Shown: one piece after another, positions 9,862 to 19,548 of the stretch
Layout: each line of letters starts with the position of its first letter
Position numbering within the stretch: position 1 is the stretch's first letter
Origin: Marinobacter lutaoensis
GTDB taxonomy: Bacteria > Pseudomonadota > Gammaproteobacteria > Pseudomonadales > Oleiphilaceae
DNA length: 64,000 nucleotides
Assembly: GCF_001981305.1 (NCBI RefSeq)
Contig: NZ_MSCW01000006.1
Location: 62,001 to 126,000 of the forward strand
Reading direction: 5' to 3'
Notes under the pieces: generated by a model
Databases searched by the model: none
What the model was told of the DNA's origin: nothing
What the model saw: the letters and a program-made list of their open reading frames with translations, nothing else
Translations under genes and position numbers: made by a program

Positions 9862-11457
9862 ATGAAGAAGAAGCACCGTAGAAACACGTTGAAGAACATG
9901 CTGCTGACCGTGCTGTCGGTCCTTTCTCTGGGGCTGGCGAGCATCAGCGGGGCACAGACCCTGCACCGCGGGATCGGGGGAGAGCCGGGAACCCTGGATC
10001 CCAACCTGGTATCCGGCAACTGGGAAGATATGGTGGTGGGCGACCTGTTCCTGGGGCTGGTCACCGACGCGGCGGATGGCCGGGTCATCCCGGGCGCGGC
10101 GACCGACTGGACCGTCAGCGACGACGGAACGGTCTACACCTTCCATCTCCGCAAGGACGGCAAGTGGTCGGATGGCCAACCGGTTACGGCGCATGACTTC
10201 GTCTTCTCCCTGCGCCGGGTCATGGATCCGCAAACGGCCTCCACCTATGCCTACATCCTGTACCCCATCAAGAACGCCGAGGCGATCAACACCGGCAAGA
10301 TTCGGGATCTGAGCCAGCTGGGCGTGCGTGCGATTGACGACTACACCCTGGAAATCACCCTGGAATCCTCCACACCGTATTTCCTGGAACTGCTGACCCA
10401 CTACACGGCATTCCCGATTCCCAAGCATGTGGTGGAGAGGTACGGTAAGGACTGGGTCAAGCCCGGTCACCTGGTTTCCAACGGTGCCTATAAGCTGGTG
10501 GAATGGCTGCCCCAGACCCACATCAAGGCGGTCAAGAATGAGTGGTTCTACGATGCTGACCATGTGGCCATCGACACCGTGTTCTACTATCCGACCGAGG
10601 ACCGCTCCGCGGCGCTGAAACGTTTCCGCGCCGGTGAGCTGGACCTGAACTATGAATTCCCGATCGACCAGTACGACTGGCTCAGGGAGAACATGCCGGA
10701 GGAGACGGTGGTCAGCCCGCAGCTCGGCGTGTACTACTACCCGCTCAACCTCCGCAACCCGAAATTCCAGGATGTGCGGGTGCGCAAGGCGCTGTCCATG
10801 GCGATCAATCGCGAGGTGATCACGGACAAGATCCTCAAGACCGGCGAGGTGCCGGCCTACAGTTTCGTGCCGCCGGGCATTGGTGACTACCGGATTCAGG
10901 AGCTGGACTTCAAGGGCATGCCCTATAACAAGCGCCTGGAGGACGCCCGCAAACTGATGGAAGCGGCTGGCTACAGCGAGGATCGCCCGCTGGAGCTGGT
11001 GCTGCGCTACAACACCCACGATGCGCATAAGAAAGTGGCGGTGGCCGTGGCGGCGATGTGGAAGGCCATCCACGTCAAGACTCAGCTGTTGAACAGTGAA
11101 GTGGCGGTGCACTATGCCGAGCTGAAGGAGGCCAATTTCGAAGTGGCCCGTGCCGGCTGGGTCGGGGACTACGCCGATCCGCAGAACTTCCTGAGCCTGC
11201 TGGAACCGACGCCGAACAACTACGGCGGTTATAACAACGCGCAATTCAACGCGCTGATGAAACAGGCCGCCGAGACCCAGGACAGCACCCAGCGGACCCG
11301 CCTGATGGAACAGGCTGAGCGCATCGCCATGGACGACTACGCGACCATCCCCATCTACTATTATGTGGCCACCAACCTGGTGAGCCAGAAGGTGAAGGGG
11401 TGGGTGCCGAACGTACTGGACAAGCACCGTACCCGCTGGATGAGTATCGAGCGCTAG
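9862..11457 (+). CDS. Oligopeptide ABC transporter substrate-binding protein (OppA-like)
   Basis: Periplasmic peptide-binding protein of 531 residues. It opens with a basic stretch and a hydrophobic signal segment ending near ISGAQ (about residues 1-32), then the SBP_bac_5 fold: GGEPGTLDPNLVSGN, FHLRKDGKWSDGQPVTAHDF, and the C-terminal lobe with FEVARAGWVGDYADPQNF. Those signatures are those of the OppA/MppA branch rather than the YejA or NikA branches. It is the first gene of a four-gene operon with two permeases and a double ATPase. A short inverted repeat (ATGATC-N6-GATCAT, 9829-9846) lies in its leader just before the start. Confidence 0.92.
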   Translation: MKKKHRRNTLKNMLLTVLSVLSLGLASISGAQTLHRGIGGEPGTLDPNLVSGNWEDMVVGDLFLGLVTDAADGRVIPGAATDWTVSDDGTVYTFHLRKDGKWSDGQPVTAHDFVFSLRRVMDPQTASTYAYILYPIKNAEAINTGKIRDLSQLGVRAIDDYTLEITLESSTPYFLELLTHYTAFPIPKHVVERYGKDWVKPGHLVSNGAYKLVEWLPQTHIKAVKNEWFYDADHVAIDTVFYYPTEDRSAALKRFRAGELDLNYEFPIDQYDWLRENMPEETVVSPQLGVYYYPLNLRNPKFQDVRVRKALSMAINREVITDKILKTGEVPAYSFVPPGIGDYRIQELDFKGMPYNKRLEDARKLMEAAGYSEDRPLELVLRYNTHDAHKKVAVAVAAMWKAIHVKTQLLNSEVAVHYAELKEANFEVARAGWVGDYADPQNFLSLLEPTPNNYGGYNNAQFNALMKQAAETQDSTQRTRLMEQAERIAMDDYATIPIYYYVATNLVSQKVKGWVPNVLDKHRTRWMSIER

Positions 11458-11465
11458 TTCCGGCC

Positions 11466-12392
11466 ATGCTGAGTTACGCGTTCAAGCGCCTGGCGCAGTC
11501 GATACCGACGCTGTTCATCGTCATTACGATCTCGTTCTTTCTCATGCGCCTAGCGCCCGGCGGCCCCTTCGACGGCGAGCGCAAGCTGCCGCCGGAGATC
11601 GAAGCCAACATCCTGGCCGCCTACAACCTGGACAAGCCCCTGTACTGGCAGTTTTTCGACTACCTTGGCGGGATTCTGCAGGGCGACTTCGGTCCCTCCT
11701 TCAAGTACAAGGACTTCACCGTCTCCGACCTGATCTGGGCGGGCTTCCCGGTCAGCCTGGAGCTGGGCATGTGGGCGATGCTGCTGGGCGTGGTGTTCGG
11801 GGTCAGCATCGGCTGTTACGCCGCCCTGAAACAGAACACCCGCCTGGACTATCTGATGATGGGGGGCGCCATGGCGGGGATTGCCATCCCCAACTTCGTG
11901 ATGGCGCCGATCCTGACCCTGGTGTTCGGCGTCTACCTGAGCTGGCTGCCGGTCGGCGGCTGGGACAGTGGTGCCGTGGCCAACAAGGTGCTGCCGGTCA
12001 TCGCCCTGGCACTGCCGCAGATCGCCTACATCGCGCGCATGACCCGCGGCAGCATGATCGAGGTGATGGGCTCGCACTTCATTCGCACCGCCCGCGCCAA
12101 GGGCCTGAGCGAGCGCAAGGTGGTGCGCCGTCACGCGCTCAAGTCGGCGCTGCTGCCGGTGGTGTCCTACCTGGGTCCGGCCACCGCCGGCATCATCACC
12201 GGCTCGGTGGTGATCGAGCAAATTTTCGGCATTCCCGGCATTGGCCGTTACTTCGTGCAGGCAGCCCTGAACCGGGACTACACCCTGGTGATGGGCACGG
12301 TGGTGTTTTACGGCGCCCTGATCATCCTGTTCAACCTGGTGGTGGACCTGATCTACGGTCTGCTGGATCCTCAGATTCGTTACGATGACTGA
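11466..12392 (+). CDS. Oligopeptide ABC transporter permease (OppB-like)
   Basis: First inner-membrane permease of the peptide importer, 308 residues. It begins with the typical SYAFKRLAQSIPTLFIVITISFF helix and the FLMRLAPGGPF segment of OppB/DppB proteins, has about six membrane helices, and carries the cytoplasmic EAA loop (HFIRTARAKGLSERKVVRRHALK) that docks on the ATPase. The ATG at 11466 lies 8 bases after the oppA-like stop; an earlier in-frame codon at 11400 would overlap that gene and add non-membrane residues. Its 3' end overlaps the next gene by 8 bases. Confidence 0.92.
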   Translation: MLSYAFKRLAQSIPTLFIVITISFFLMRLAPGGPFDGERKLPPEIEANILAAYNLDKPLYWQFFDYLGGILQGDFGPSFKYKDFTVSDLIWAGFPVSLELGMWAMLLGVVFGVSIGCYAALKQNTRLDYLMMGGAMAGIAIPNFVMAPILTLVFGVYLSWLPVGGWDSGAVANKVLPVIALALPQIAYIARMTRGSMIEVMGSHFIRTARAKGLSERKVVRRHALKSALLPVVSYLGPATAGIITGSVVIEQIFGIPGIGRYFVQAALNRDYTLVMGTVVFYGALIILFNLVVDLIYGLLDPQIRYDD

Positions 12393-13284
12393 CGGGCCGA
12401 TGACGACAGCGACTGCAACTGCAACTCAAACCGTCCGGGGCGAGAGCCTGATCCGGGATGCCATGCGCCGCCTGGTGCGCAATCGGGCGACCATGGTCAG
12501 CCTGATCCTGCTGGCCCTGATCGTTCTGGCCTCGTTTCTCGGTCCGGTACTGCTGGGTACCGAAATCGATGATGTGTACTGGGACTACATGGGCGGGCCG
12601 CCCACCTGGGACGGCCAGCATTGGTTCGGCACCGACAGCAATGGCCGTGATCTGCTGATCCGTACCCTGTACGGCGGCCAGATCTCGCTGACCGTAGCGC
12701 TGGTTGCGACCTTCGTCAGCCTGATCATCGGGGTGACCTACGGGGCCATTTCCGGCTACGTCGGCGGCCGTACCGACAACCTGATGATGCGCTTCGTCGA
12801 TATTCTCTATTCACTGCCGTTCATGTTCCTGGTGATCCTGATGATGGTGGTGTTTGGCCGCTCCATCCTGTTGATCTATATCGCCATCGGCGCGGTGGAA
12901 TGGCTGGACATGGCGCGCATCGTCCGGGGCCAGACGCTGGCGCTGAAACGGCGGGAATTCGTGGCGGCGGCCCACGCCCTGGGGGTGAGCGACACCGGCA
13001 TTCTGCTGCGCCACATCGTGCCCAACGCGGTGGGGCCGGTCATCGTCTACGTAACCCTGACAGTACCCAAGGTGATCCTGCTGGAAAGCTTCCTGTCCTT
13101 CCTGGGCCTGGGGGTGCAGGAACCGATGACCAGCTGGGGCGTGCTGATCAGCGAGGGCACCGCCAGCATGGAGAGCGCCCCCTGGATGCTGTTCTTCCCG
13201 GCACTGTTCCTGGCCGTCACCCTGTTCTGCCTGAATTTTATTGGCGACGGCCTGCGCGATGCCCTCGACCCGAAGACCCGCTAA
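12385..13284 (+). CDS. Oligopeptide ABC transporter permease (OppC-like)
   Basis: Second permease subunit, 299 residues, with the OppC_N helix (about residues 32-57), the periplasmic HWFGTDSNGRDLLIRTLYGG signature and five further membrane helices. The EAA loop is FVAAAHALGVSDTGILLRHI. It overlaps the upstream permease gene by 8 bases, which points to translational coupling, and is followed 15 bases later by the ATPase gene. Confidence 0.92.
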   Translation: MTDGPMTTATATATQTVRGESLIRDAMRRLVRNRATMVSLILLALIVLASFLGPVLLGTEIDDVYWDYMGGPPTWDGQHWFGTDSNGRDLLIRTLYGGQISLTVALVATFVSLIIGVTYGAISGYVGGRTDNLMMRFVDILYSLPFMFLVILMMVVFGRSILLIYIAIGAVEWLDMARIVRGQTLALKRREFVAAAHALGVSDTGILLRHIVPNAVGPVIVYVTLTVPKVILLESFLSFLGLGVQEPMTSWGVLISEGTASMESAPWMLFFPALFLAVTLFCLNFIGDGLRDALDPKTR

Positions 13285-13299
13285 CCCTGGAAGGGATGG

Positions 13300-14928
13300 A
13301 TGATGGCCGAGCAACCGATTCTCGAAGTGGAAAACCTGCACGTGGATTTCGCCCTGCATACCGGCACGGTATCGGCGGTGAAAGGCGTGAGCTTCAGCCT
13401 GAGCAAGGGGGAAACCCTGGCGCTGGTGGGGGAGTCCGGCTCCGGTAAGTCGGTCACCGCCCTGTCGATCCTGCAGCTGTTGCCGCCGGTGGCCCGTTAC
13501 CCCCAGGGCTCGATACGTTACGACGGTCAGGAAATGCTGGGCGCCCGCCCCGGTACCCTGCAGACGATTCGCGGCAACCGGGTGGCGATGGTGTTTCAGG
13601 AACCGATGACCTCGCTCAACCCGCTGCAGACGGTGGAGCAGCAGGTGGCCGAAGTGCTGACGGAGCACCGGGGCATGGACCGGAAAGAGGCCCGGGCCCG
13701 GGTACTGGAGCTGTTCCGGTTGGTGGGCATTCCCGATGCCGAGCGGCGCCTCTCGGCCTATCCCCACGAATTGTCCGGCGGCCAGCGCCAGCGGGTTATG
13801 ATCGCCATGGCCTTGGCCTGCGAGCCGGACGTGCTGATCGCCGACGAACCGACCACCGCCCTCGACGTCACCATCCAGGCGCAGATCATGGCGCTGCTGA
13901 AAGATCTGAAGCAGCGCTTCGGCATGGCGATGCTGTTCATCACCCATGACCTGGGCATCGTGCATCACTTCGCCGACCGGGTGTGCGTGATGCGCCTGGG
14001 CGAAGTGGTGGAGCAGGGCAGCACCCGGGAGGTGTTCGCCAACCCCCAGCACCCGTACACCCGCGAGCTGCTCGACGCCGAGCCCCACGGGCACAAGGAA
14101 CCGCCCCCCGAGGACGCGCCGGTTCTACTCGAAGCGCGCGATGTGAAGGTCTGGTTCCCGATCCGCGGTGGTTGGTTCAGCCGGGTGACCGGGCATGTCA
14201 AGGCGGTTGACCGGATCAGCCTGACCCTGCGGGAAGGACAGACCCTGGGCATCGTCGGCGAGTCCGGCTCCGGTAAGTCCACCCTGGGCAAAGCAATTCT
14301 GAAACTGCTGGACAGCGACGGCCGCATCCGCTTCGAGGGCGCGGCCATCGATGGCCTGTCCCCCCTGCAGATGAAGCCGTTGCGCCGGAAAATGCAGGTG
14401 GTATTCCAGGATCCGTTCGGCTCCCTGTCTCCACGCATGACCATTGGCGAGGTGATTGCCGAGGGCCTGAAGGTACACGAACCGCTGATGAGTGCCCGGC
14501 AACGGGAGGCCGCTGTGATCCAGGCACTGGAGGAAGTGGCCATCGACCCCGGCCTGCGCAACCGCTATCCCCACGAGTTTTCCGGCGGCCAGCGCCAGCG
14601 CATCGCGATTGCCCGGGCCATGGTGCTGAAGCCGAAATTTCTGCTGCTGGACGAGCCGACCTCGGCGCTGGACCGCTCTGTTCAGGTGAAAGTGGTGGAC
14701 CTGCTCAAGGCTCTGCAGCGCAAGTACGGCCTGACCTACCTGTTCATCAGCCATGACCTGGCCGTGGTGCGGGCCATGGCCGACGAAGTGATCGTGATGC
14801 AGCACGGCCGGGTGGTGGAACATGGCCGCGCCGAGCAGATCTTCCACCATCCGCGGCAGGATTACACCCGACAGCTGCTGGCGGCGTCCTTCGACCTGGA
14901 ACTGACCGACGGCGCCCGGGTGGCCTGA
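13300..14928 (+). CDS. Fused double ATP-binding subunit of the peptide importer (OppD-OppF/YejF type)
   Basis: One 542-residue polypeptide carries both nucleotide-binding domains. Domain 1 (about 1-260) has Walker A GESGSGKS, signature LSGGQRQRV and Walker B VLIADEP; domain 2 (about 275-535) has [17 protein letters not shown] and FLLLDEP, followed by the SALDRSVQ D-loop seen in YejF-type proteins. Each domain ends in the oligopeptide/dipeptide transporter C-terminal extension ([17 protein letters not shown]). No second ATPase gene is present or needed. The start is the first of two adjacent ATG codons behind a GGAAGGGATGG ribosome site. Confidence 0.92.
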   Translation: MMAEQPILEVENLHVDFALHTGTVSAVKGVSFSLSKGETLALVGESGSGKSVTALSILQLLPPVARYPQGSIRYDGQEMLGARPGTLQTIRGNRVAMVFQEPMTSLNPLQTVEQQVAEVLTEHRGMDRKEARARVLELFRLVGIPDAERRLSAYPHELSGGQRQRVMIAMALACEPDVLIADEPTTALDVTIQAQIMALLKDLKQRFGMAMLFITHDLGIVHHFADRVCVMRLGEVVEQGSTREVFANPQHPYTRELLDAEPHGHKEPPPEDAPVLLEARDVKVWFPIRGGWFSRVTGHVKAVDRISLTLREGQTLGIVGESGSGKSTLGKAILKLLDSDGRIRFEGAAIDGLSPLQMKPLRRKMQVVFQDPFGSLSPRMTIGEVIAEGLKVHEPLMSARQREAAVIQALEEVAIDPGLRNRYPHEFSGGQRQRIAIARAMVLKPKFLLLDEPTSALDRSVQVKVVDLLKALQRKYGLTYLFISHDLAVVRAMADEVIVMQHGRVVEHGRAEQIFHHPRQDYTRQLLAASFDLELTDGARVA

Positions 14929-14956
14929 GGCGTCGTCCTGCCACCGGCCCGGTCCC

Positions 14957-16150
14957 TCACACGGCCTGCCCCGCGGCCACGCCCGAGGCCCAGGCCCACT
15001 GAAAGTTGTGGCCCCCGAGGTGGCCGGTCACGTCCACCACTTCACCGATGAAAAACAGGTTGGGGCGGTCCAGCACCGCCATGGTCTTGGACGACAGCTG
15101 GCGGGTGTCGACACCGCCCAGGGTGACTTCGGCGGTGCGGTAGCCCTCGGTTCCCGCCGGCTTGACGGTCCACTGGCTCAGTGCCTCGGCAACCCGCTCC
15201 AGGTCGGCGTTCCGGTAGCCCTGCAGAGGACCGCGCCAGCCCTGGAGTTCGGCGAAGGCCTGGGCAAAGCGCCGGGGCAGGCGCCGGGCCAAGTACTGTT
15301 CCACCGTGGCCTGGGGTTTTTCCCGACGCAGCGTGGCCAGATCGTCCCGGGGCTGACGGGACGGCACCAGGTTGAGGTTCAGCGCGTCGCCGGGGTGCCA
15401 GTAGCTGGAAATCTGGAGCATGGCCGGGCCGCTGAGCCCCCGGTGGGTGACCAGCATGGGCTCCCGGAAACGCTGGCCGCGACAGCTCACCTCCACCGGG
15501 CAGCTGATGCCGGATAACGGGGCCAGGTGTGCCTTCAGTTCCGGGTGCAGGGTAAAGGGAACCAGGCCCGCCCGGGTGGGCCGCACCGCCAGCCCAAACT
15601 GCCGGGCCACGTCGTAGCCAAAGCCGGTGGCGCCCATGGTCGGAATCGACAGGCCGCCGGTGGCGATCACCAGGGCGCTGCACCGGAGTGCCCCGGCACC
15701 GGTGGTCAGCCGGTAGCCGTCACCGTCGTCCCGGATGGCCTGGACGTCGGTCTTCATCCGGATCTCGGCGCCGGCCCACTCGCACTCGGTCAGCAGCAGG
15801 CTGACGATGTCCCGGGCGCTGTCCCGGCAGAACAGCTGGCCGGGTGCTTTCTCCTCATAGGCCACGCCGTGGCGTTCCACCAAGTCCAGAAAGTCCTGGG
15901 GTGTATACCGTTTGAGGGCCGAGATGCAGAAGTGGGGGTTGTCGGACAGGAAATTGGCCGGCGTGCTGTTGAGGTTGGTGAAGTTACAGCGGCCGCCGCC
16001 GGACATGAGGATTTTCTTGCCCGGCCGGTTGGCGTGGTCCAGTACCAGTACGCGGCGCCCCCGGTAGCCGGCGGTGGCCGCGCACATCAGGCCGGCGGCG
16101 CCGGCGCCGATGATGATGACATCGTAATGGGGAAGGGACTCGCTCGTCAT
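14957..16150 (-). CDS. FAD-dependent oxidoreductase, HI0933/BaiN/YhiN family
   Basis: Flavoprotein of 397 residues with an N-terminal dinucleotide-binding motif (VIIIGAGAAGLMCAATAG), the family-typical PGKKILMSGGGRCNFTN segment, an internal ATGGLSIPTMGATGFGYDVA segment and the C-terminal FAD-contact region FFIGEVVDVTGHLGGHNFQW. The length fits the HI0933-like family. Family members include the bile-acid enzyme BaiN, but the reaction of most is unknown, so only a redox role is claimed. It converges on the peptide importer operon with a 28-base gap. Confidence 0.88.
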   Translation of the reverse strand: MTSESLPHYDVIIIGAGAAGLMCAATAGYRGRRVLVLDHANRPGKKILMSGGGRCNFTNLNSTPANFLSDNPHFCISALKRYTPQDFLDLVERHGVAYEEKAPGQLFCRDSARDIVSLLLTECEWAGAEIRMKTDVQAIRDDGDGYRLTTGAGALRCSALVIATGGLSIPTMGATGFGYDVARQFGLAVRPTRAGLVPFTLHPELKAHLAPLSGISCPVEVSCRGQRFREPMLVTHRGLSGPAMLQISSYWHPGDALNLNLVPSRQPRDDLATLRREKPQATVEQYLARRLPRRFAQAFAELQGWRGPLQGYRNADLERVAEALSQWTVKPAGTEGYRTAEVTLGGVDTRQLSSKTMAVLDRPNLFFIGEVVDVTGHLGGHNFQWAWASGVAAGQAV

Positions 16151-16191
16151 GACTGCCTGCCGCTGTGAAAACGGCCGGCAGTATACCAGCC

Positions 16192-16998
16192 TCAGGGCAG
16201 CTGCACCGAGCCCTCCATATAGAACGCCGCCTGTCCGGAGATGTCGACCCGGTCGCCCCGGTCGTGACAGCGCAGCACGCCGCCCCGGGCCGACAGTTGC
16301 CGGGCCTCCAGGCGCTCACGGCCAAGCCGCTTGGACCAGTAGGGGGTCAGGACGCTGTGGATCGAGCCGGTGACTGGATCTTCGTCAATTCCCGCGCCCG
16401 GCGCGAAATAGCGGCTGACGAAGTCACAGTCCTGACCGGGTGCGGTGATGATCAGCCCTTGGTTGCCCAGGCCGGTCAGCCGGCGCAGGTCCGGCCGCGC
16501 GGCCCGGACCGCCGCCTCGTCCGGCAGCACCAGCAGGTAGTTGGTGTCGGCGGGCACATAGAAGGCGGTGTCCGGGGCGCCGTCGGGGGCCTCGCGCAGT
16601 GTCGCGGGCGTGGCCACGGACTCGAACGCCAGGGCCGGAAAGTCCAGGGTCAGCCACCCGTCGGTGTCCCGCCGGACGCCGAGGAGGCCGCTTCGGGATT
16701 GGAACCGGACCGTCGGTTGCGACCAGCCCCGGCGGTTGAACAACACCCAGGCGCTGGCCAGGGTGGCGTGCCCGCACAGGGGGACTTCGGTGGTGGGGGT
16801 GAACCAGCGGATGTGAAAATCCGCCGGTTCGGATTCCGGCAACGGGACCAGGAACGCCGTTTCCGAGAGGTGGTTTTCCTGGGCCAGGGCCTGCAGGGTT
16901 TCATCCGGCAGCCAATGCGACAGCGGCATGACGGCGGCGGGATTGCCCCGAAACGGTTGGTGGGTGAAGGCGTCGACCTGGTAGATCGGGAGGTTCAT
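16192..16998 (-). CDS. PhzF-family isomerase/epimerase-like protein
   Basis: PhzF-fold protein of 268 residues. The start MNLPIYQVDAFTHQPFRGNP, the catalytic Glu in ENHLSETAFL and the CGHATLASAWVL and DEDPVTGSIHS motifs mark the family. Members catalyse isomerisations such as the PhzF step of phenazine synthesis, but there are no other phenazine genes here, so the substrate is unknown. Its start overlaps the stop of the small upstream gene by 4 bases (ATGA-type coupling). The pair is divergent from a MocR regulator, which probably controls it (inference). Confidence 0.85.
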   Translation of the reverse strand: MNLPIYQVDAFTHQPFRGNPAAVMPLSHWLPDETLQALAQENHLSETAFLVPLPESEPADFHIRWFTPTTEVPLCGHATLASAWVLFNRRGWSQPTVRFQSRSGLLGVRRDTDGWLTLDFPALAFESVATPATLREAPDGAPDTAFYVPADTNYLLVLPDEAAVRAARPDLRRLTGLGNQGLIITAPGQDCDFVSRYFAPGAGIDEDPVTGSIHSVLTPYWSKRLGRERLEARQLSARGGVLRCHDRGDRVDISGQAAFYMEGSVQLP

Positions 16999-17294
16999 GG
17001 CGTGTTCTCCGGATGGGGGTGGGTAACGTAGTGGCGGGCCTTGTCTCGGGCGAACCGGGCCAGCTCCGACTCACTGTACAGGTGAATCTCCGGCAGGGCC
17101 CGCTGGTGGGTGACCACCCAGTGGCCCGGTCCGTGCCGGTTGACCCGGAACCCCAGTGCATTCAGCCACTGGCGGGTTGCCCGGGGGCTGGTTGGGGCGG
17201 TGTCGTCGGGGCCGGACAGGCCGAGAACGTCCTGCCGGTTTTCCCGAAACGGACCGCGGACCAGAATGGGCCGGGACGTGGACGCGATTCCCAT
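16995..17294 (-). CDS. Small protein of unknown function coupled to PhzF-family gene
   Basis: A 99-residue protein that I do not recognise. It is basic and hydrophilic with no membrane helix or signal peptide; its middle (WLNALGFRVNRHGPGHWVVT) looks like a compact alpha/beta fold with a possible nucleic-acid-binding flavour, but that is only an impression. The 4-base overlap with the PhzF-family gene and the shared divergent promoter region with a MocR regulator argue that it is a real gene acting with that protein. Confidence 0.6.
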   Translation of the reverse strand: MGIASTSRPILVRGPFRENRQDVLGLSGPDDTAPTSPRATRQWLNALGFRVNRHGPGHWVVTHQRALPEIHLYSESELARFARDKARHYVTHPHPENTP

Positions 17295-17497
17295 CGTGAA
17301 ACTCCTTCTTCGGTTGACCTGTGATCTATTTTCCGGTGGGGCTGGCGGCCATAACAGATCCAGCTAACCTGTTTTTGCATCGGTACAGATGTCTTTTCGA
17401 AGGTTCTGTGCCGGTTCAATCCCCAGGCAACTGTACTGCCCGGACAGGCGGCGGTTCTGGTGCAATGGGGGTCTGTCTGGCGAACCGGGGGTGAATC
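17295..17497. promoter_or_regulatory. Divergent promoter region of the MocR regulator and the PhzF pair
   Basis: This 203-base region separates a MocR-type regulator from the two genes it faces. It contains two ACAGAT direct repeats (17354-17359 and 17385-17390, 31 bases apart, about three helical turns) and a CTGTAC element at 17431-17436 matching GTACAG at 17383-17388 on the other strand. MocR proteins commonly bind pairs of repeats in such divergent regions, so these are candidate half-sites. Assignment is by inspection only. Confidence 0.35.
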
Positions 17498-18907
17498 ATG
17501 GGTATCCTCTACAATCAGGTGGCGGACCGGATCCAGGCGCTGATCCGGGAGGGCGTGTACCGGGAAGGTGACCGCTTGCCCGGCGTGCGGGTACTGAGTC
17601 GTCAATTCGGGGTGAGCGTATCGACCATCCTCCAGGCCCATCAGACCCTGGAGGCCCGGGGCTATCTCCAGGCCCGGGAGCGCAGCGGCTATTTCGTGCG
17701 CCGGCCGGCGAGGGAGCTGCCTGAGCCGAACATGCCCCGGCACCGCAGCCGCCCGGTGCCGGTGAGTGCCCGGGAAATGACCCTGGACCTGTGCGCGGAC
17801 GAGCAGAAGCGCATGGTGCCTCTGGCCACCGCCATCCCGCACCCGGATTTCCTGCCGCTGCGGCAGATCCAGCAAAGCACTCTGTGGGCCGCCCGGCGCG
17901 GTCTGGAAACGCTGGACTATGCCTTTCCCGGAAAGCTGGAGTTTCGGCGCCAGGTCGCCCAGCGGATGGCCGCGATCGGTGTGCCAGTGAGCCCGGACGA
18001 GGTGCTGGCGACCAACGGCGCCCAGGAAGCCATCATCCTGGCACTGCGGGCGGTGACCCAGCCCGGGGACATTGTGGCGGTGGAGTCGCCGTCCTTTCCC
18101 GGCATCCTCCAGGCTCTGGAGGTGGTGGGCCTGCGGGTGATCGAAATCCCCACCCATCCGTCGGAGGGGCTGAGCCTCGAAGGTCTGCAGGTGGCGCTGG
18201 AGCAGTGGCCGCTGAAGGCCTGCGTGGTGGTGACCAATCACAGCAACCCGATGGGTGCGCGGATGCCGGACGCGCGCAAGCGCCAGCTGGTGTCGATGCT
18301 GGCCGCCGCCGGCGTGCCGCTGATCGAGGATGACATCTACGGCGATCTCTACTATGCCGGGGAGCGGCCGCGCCCGGCCAAGGCATTCGACCAGGCCGAC
18401 AACGTCATCTATTGCAGTTCCTTTTCCAAGACCGTCTCGCCGGGTCTGCGGTTGGGCTGGATGATTCCCGGTCGCTACATGGCCGGCGCCCGGCAGCACA
18501 AGTATTTCGTCAATCTGGCCACTTCGACGATTCCGCAGCTGGCGGTGGCGCACTTTCTGGAACAGGGTGGCTACGACCGCTACCTGCGTGCGGCCCGGCA
18601 GCACTACCGGGACGCATCGGAGCGGCTGCGCGCGGCGGTGGCCCGGGCCTTTCCCGAGGGCACCGCGGTCAGTCGCCCGCAGGGGGGCTTCGTGCTTTGG
18701 GTGCAGTTGCCGGATGGGGTATCGGGCACCGAGGTGTTTCAGCGGGCACGGGCGGAAAACATCAACGTGGCGCCCGGCCGGATGTTCTCCACCACCGATA
18801 AATTCGAGAACTGTCTCCGCCTGAACGCCGGCAACCCCTGGACGGCCACCATTGAGAACGCGGTGACCCGGCTGGGCACCCTGGTCCAGGCACTCGCCGG
18901 GCGCTAG
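17498..18907 (+). CDS. MocR-family (GntR-HTH / aminotransferase) transcriptional regulator
   Basis: Chimeric regulator of 469 residues: an N-terminal GntR winged helix (about 1-70, EGDRLPGVRVLSRQFGVSVST) joined to a fold-type I PLP-aminotransferase domain (about 95-469). The PLP lysine is Lys311 in CSSFSKTVSPGLRLGW, and the cofactor-contact motifs NHSNPMG and EDDIYGDLYY are intact, so it should bind PLP. It is probably an activator or repressor of the divergent small gene and PhzF gene. Its 3' end overlaps that of the convergent response regulator by 4 bases. Confidence 0.88.
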   Translation: MGILYNQVADRIQALIREGVYREGDRLPGVRVLSRQFGVSVSTILQAHQTLEARGYLQARERSGYFVRRPARELPEPNMPRHRSRPVPVSAREMTLDLCADEQKRMVPLATAIPHPDFLPLRQIQQSTLWAARRGLETLDYAFPGKLEFRRQVAQRMAAIGVPVSPDEVLATNGAQEAIILALRAVTQPGDIVAVESPSFPGILQALEVVGLRVIEIPTHPSEGLSLEGLQVALEQWPLKACVVVTNHSNPMGARMPDARKRQLVSMLAAAGVPLIEDDIYGDLYYAGERPRPAKAFDQADNVIYCSSFSKTVSPGLRLGWMIPGRYMAGARQHKYFVNLATSTIPQLAVAHFLEQGGYDRYLRAARQHYRDASERLRAAVARAFPEGTAVSRPQGGFVLWVQLPDGVSGTEVFQRARAENINVAPGRMFSTTDKFENCLRLNAGNPWTATIENAVTRLGTLVQALAGR

Positions 18908-19548
18908 CGGTTCTCGCGCAGAGCCAGCGGATCAAGCAAGCCGGCGGCGATGGCCATGCCGGTGACGTCCGGCAGCCGGTCCGCGCCGAGGCGTTTCATC
19001 ACCCGGGCCCGATACAGGTCGATGGTCTTGACGCTGACCCCCAGCTGATCGGCGATTTCACGGCTGGTATAGCCCTGCGCCAGGGGCAGGAACACGTCCC
19101 GCTCGCGCCGGGTGAGGGCCTCGATCCGCGCCTGGAGATCGGGGGCGTCGCCCGGCCGGTGGGCGGACGGCGGATGCCGTTGCAGGGCCTGCTGCACGCT
19201 GTCCAGCAGCAGCTGTTCGTTGAAGGGCTTCTCCAGGAAGTCGAAGGCGCCGGACTTGAACGCCCGGACCACGATGGGAACATCGGCGTGACCCGAAACG
19301 AAGATGATGGGAATGGCCAGCCCCCGTTTCTGCAGTTCCTCCTGCACATTCAGGCCGCCCAGGCCCGGCATGCGCACGTCCAGGATGACGCAGCCGGCGC
19401 CGGTATCGGTGACCGAGTCCAGAAACTGGCGGCCGTCCCGGTAGGCCTCAACCCGGAGGCCCACGGATTCCAGCAGCCACTGGGTGGACTCCAGCATGCC
19501 GGCGTCGTCATCGACCACATAGACGGTGGTGGCGGAAGGGTCAGTCAT
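18904..19548 (-). CDS. FixJ-type response regulator (REC + LuxR HTH)
   Basis: Response regulator of 214 residues with an intact receiver domain (acidic pair DDD at 13-15, phosphorylation site Asp57 in ILDVRMPGLGG, Lys in LEKPF) and a C-terminal LuxR helix-turn-helix (about 140-205, LTRRERDVFLPLAQGYTSREIADQLGVSVKTI). It is encoded downstream of its PAS kinase with an 8-base overlap. The divergent acyl-CoA ligase and permease genes are the nearest plausible targets. Confidence 0.9.
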   Translation of the reverse strand: MTDPSATTVYVVDDDAGMLESTQWLLESVGLRVEAYRDGRQFLDSVTDTGAGCVILDVRMPGLGGLNVQEELQKRGLAIPIIFVSGHADVPIVVRAFKSGAFDFLEKPFNEQLLLDSVQQALQRHPPSAHRPGDAPDLQARIEALTRRERDVFLPLAQGYTSREIADQLGVSVKTIDLYRARVMKRLGADRLPDVTGMAIAAGLLDPLALRENR

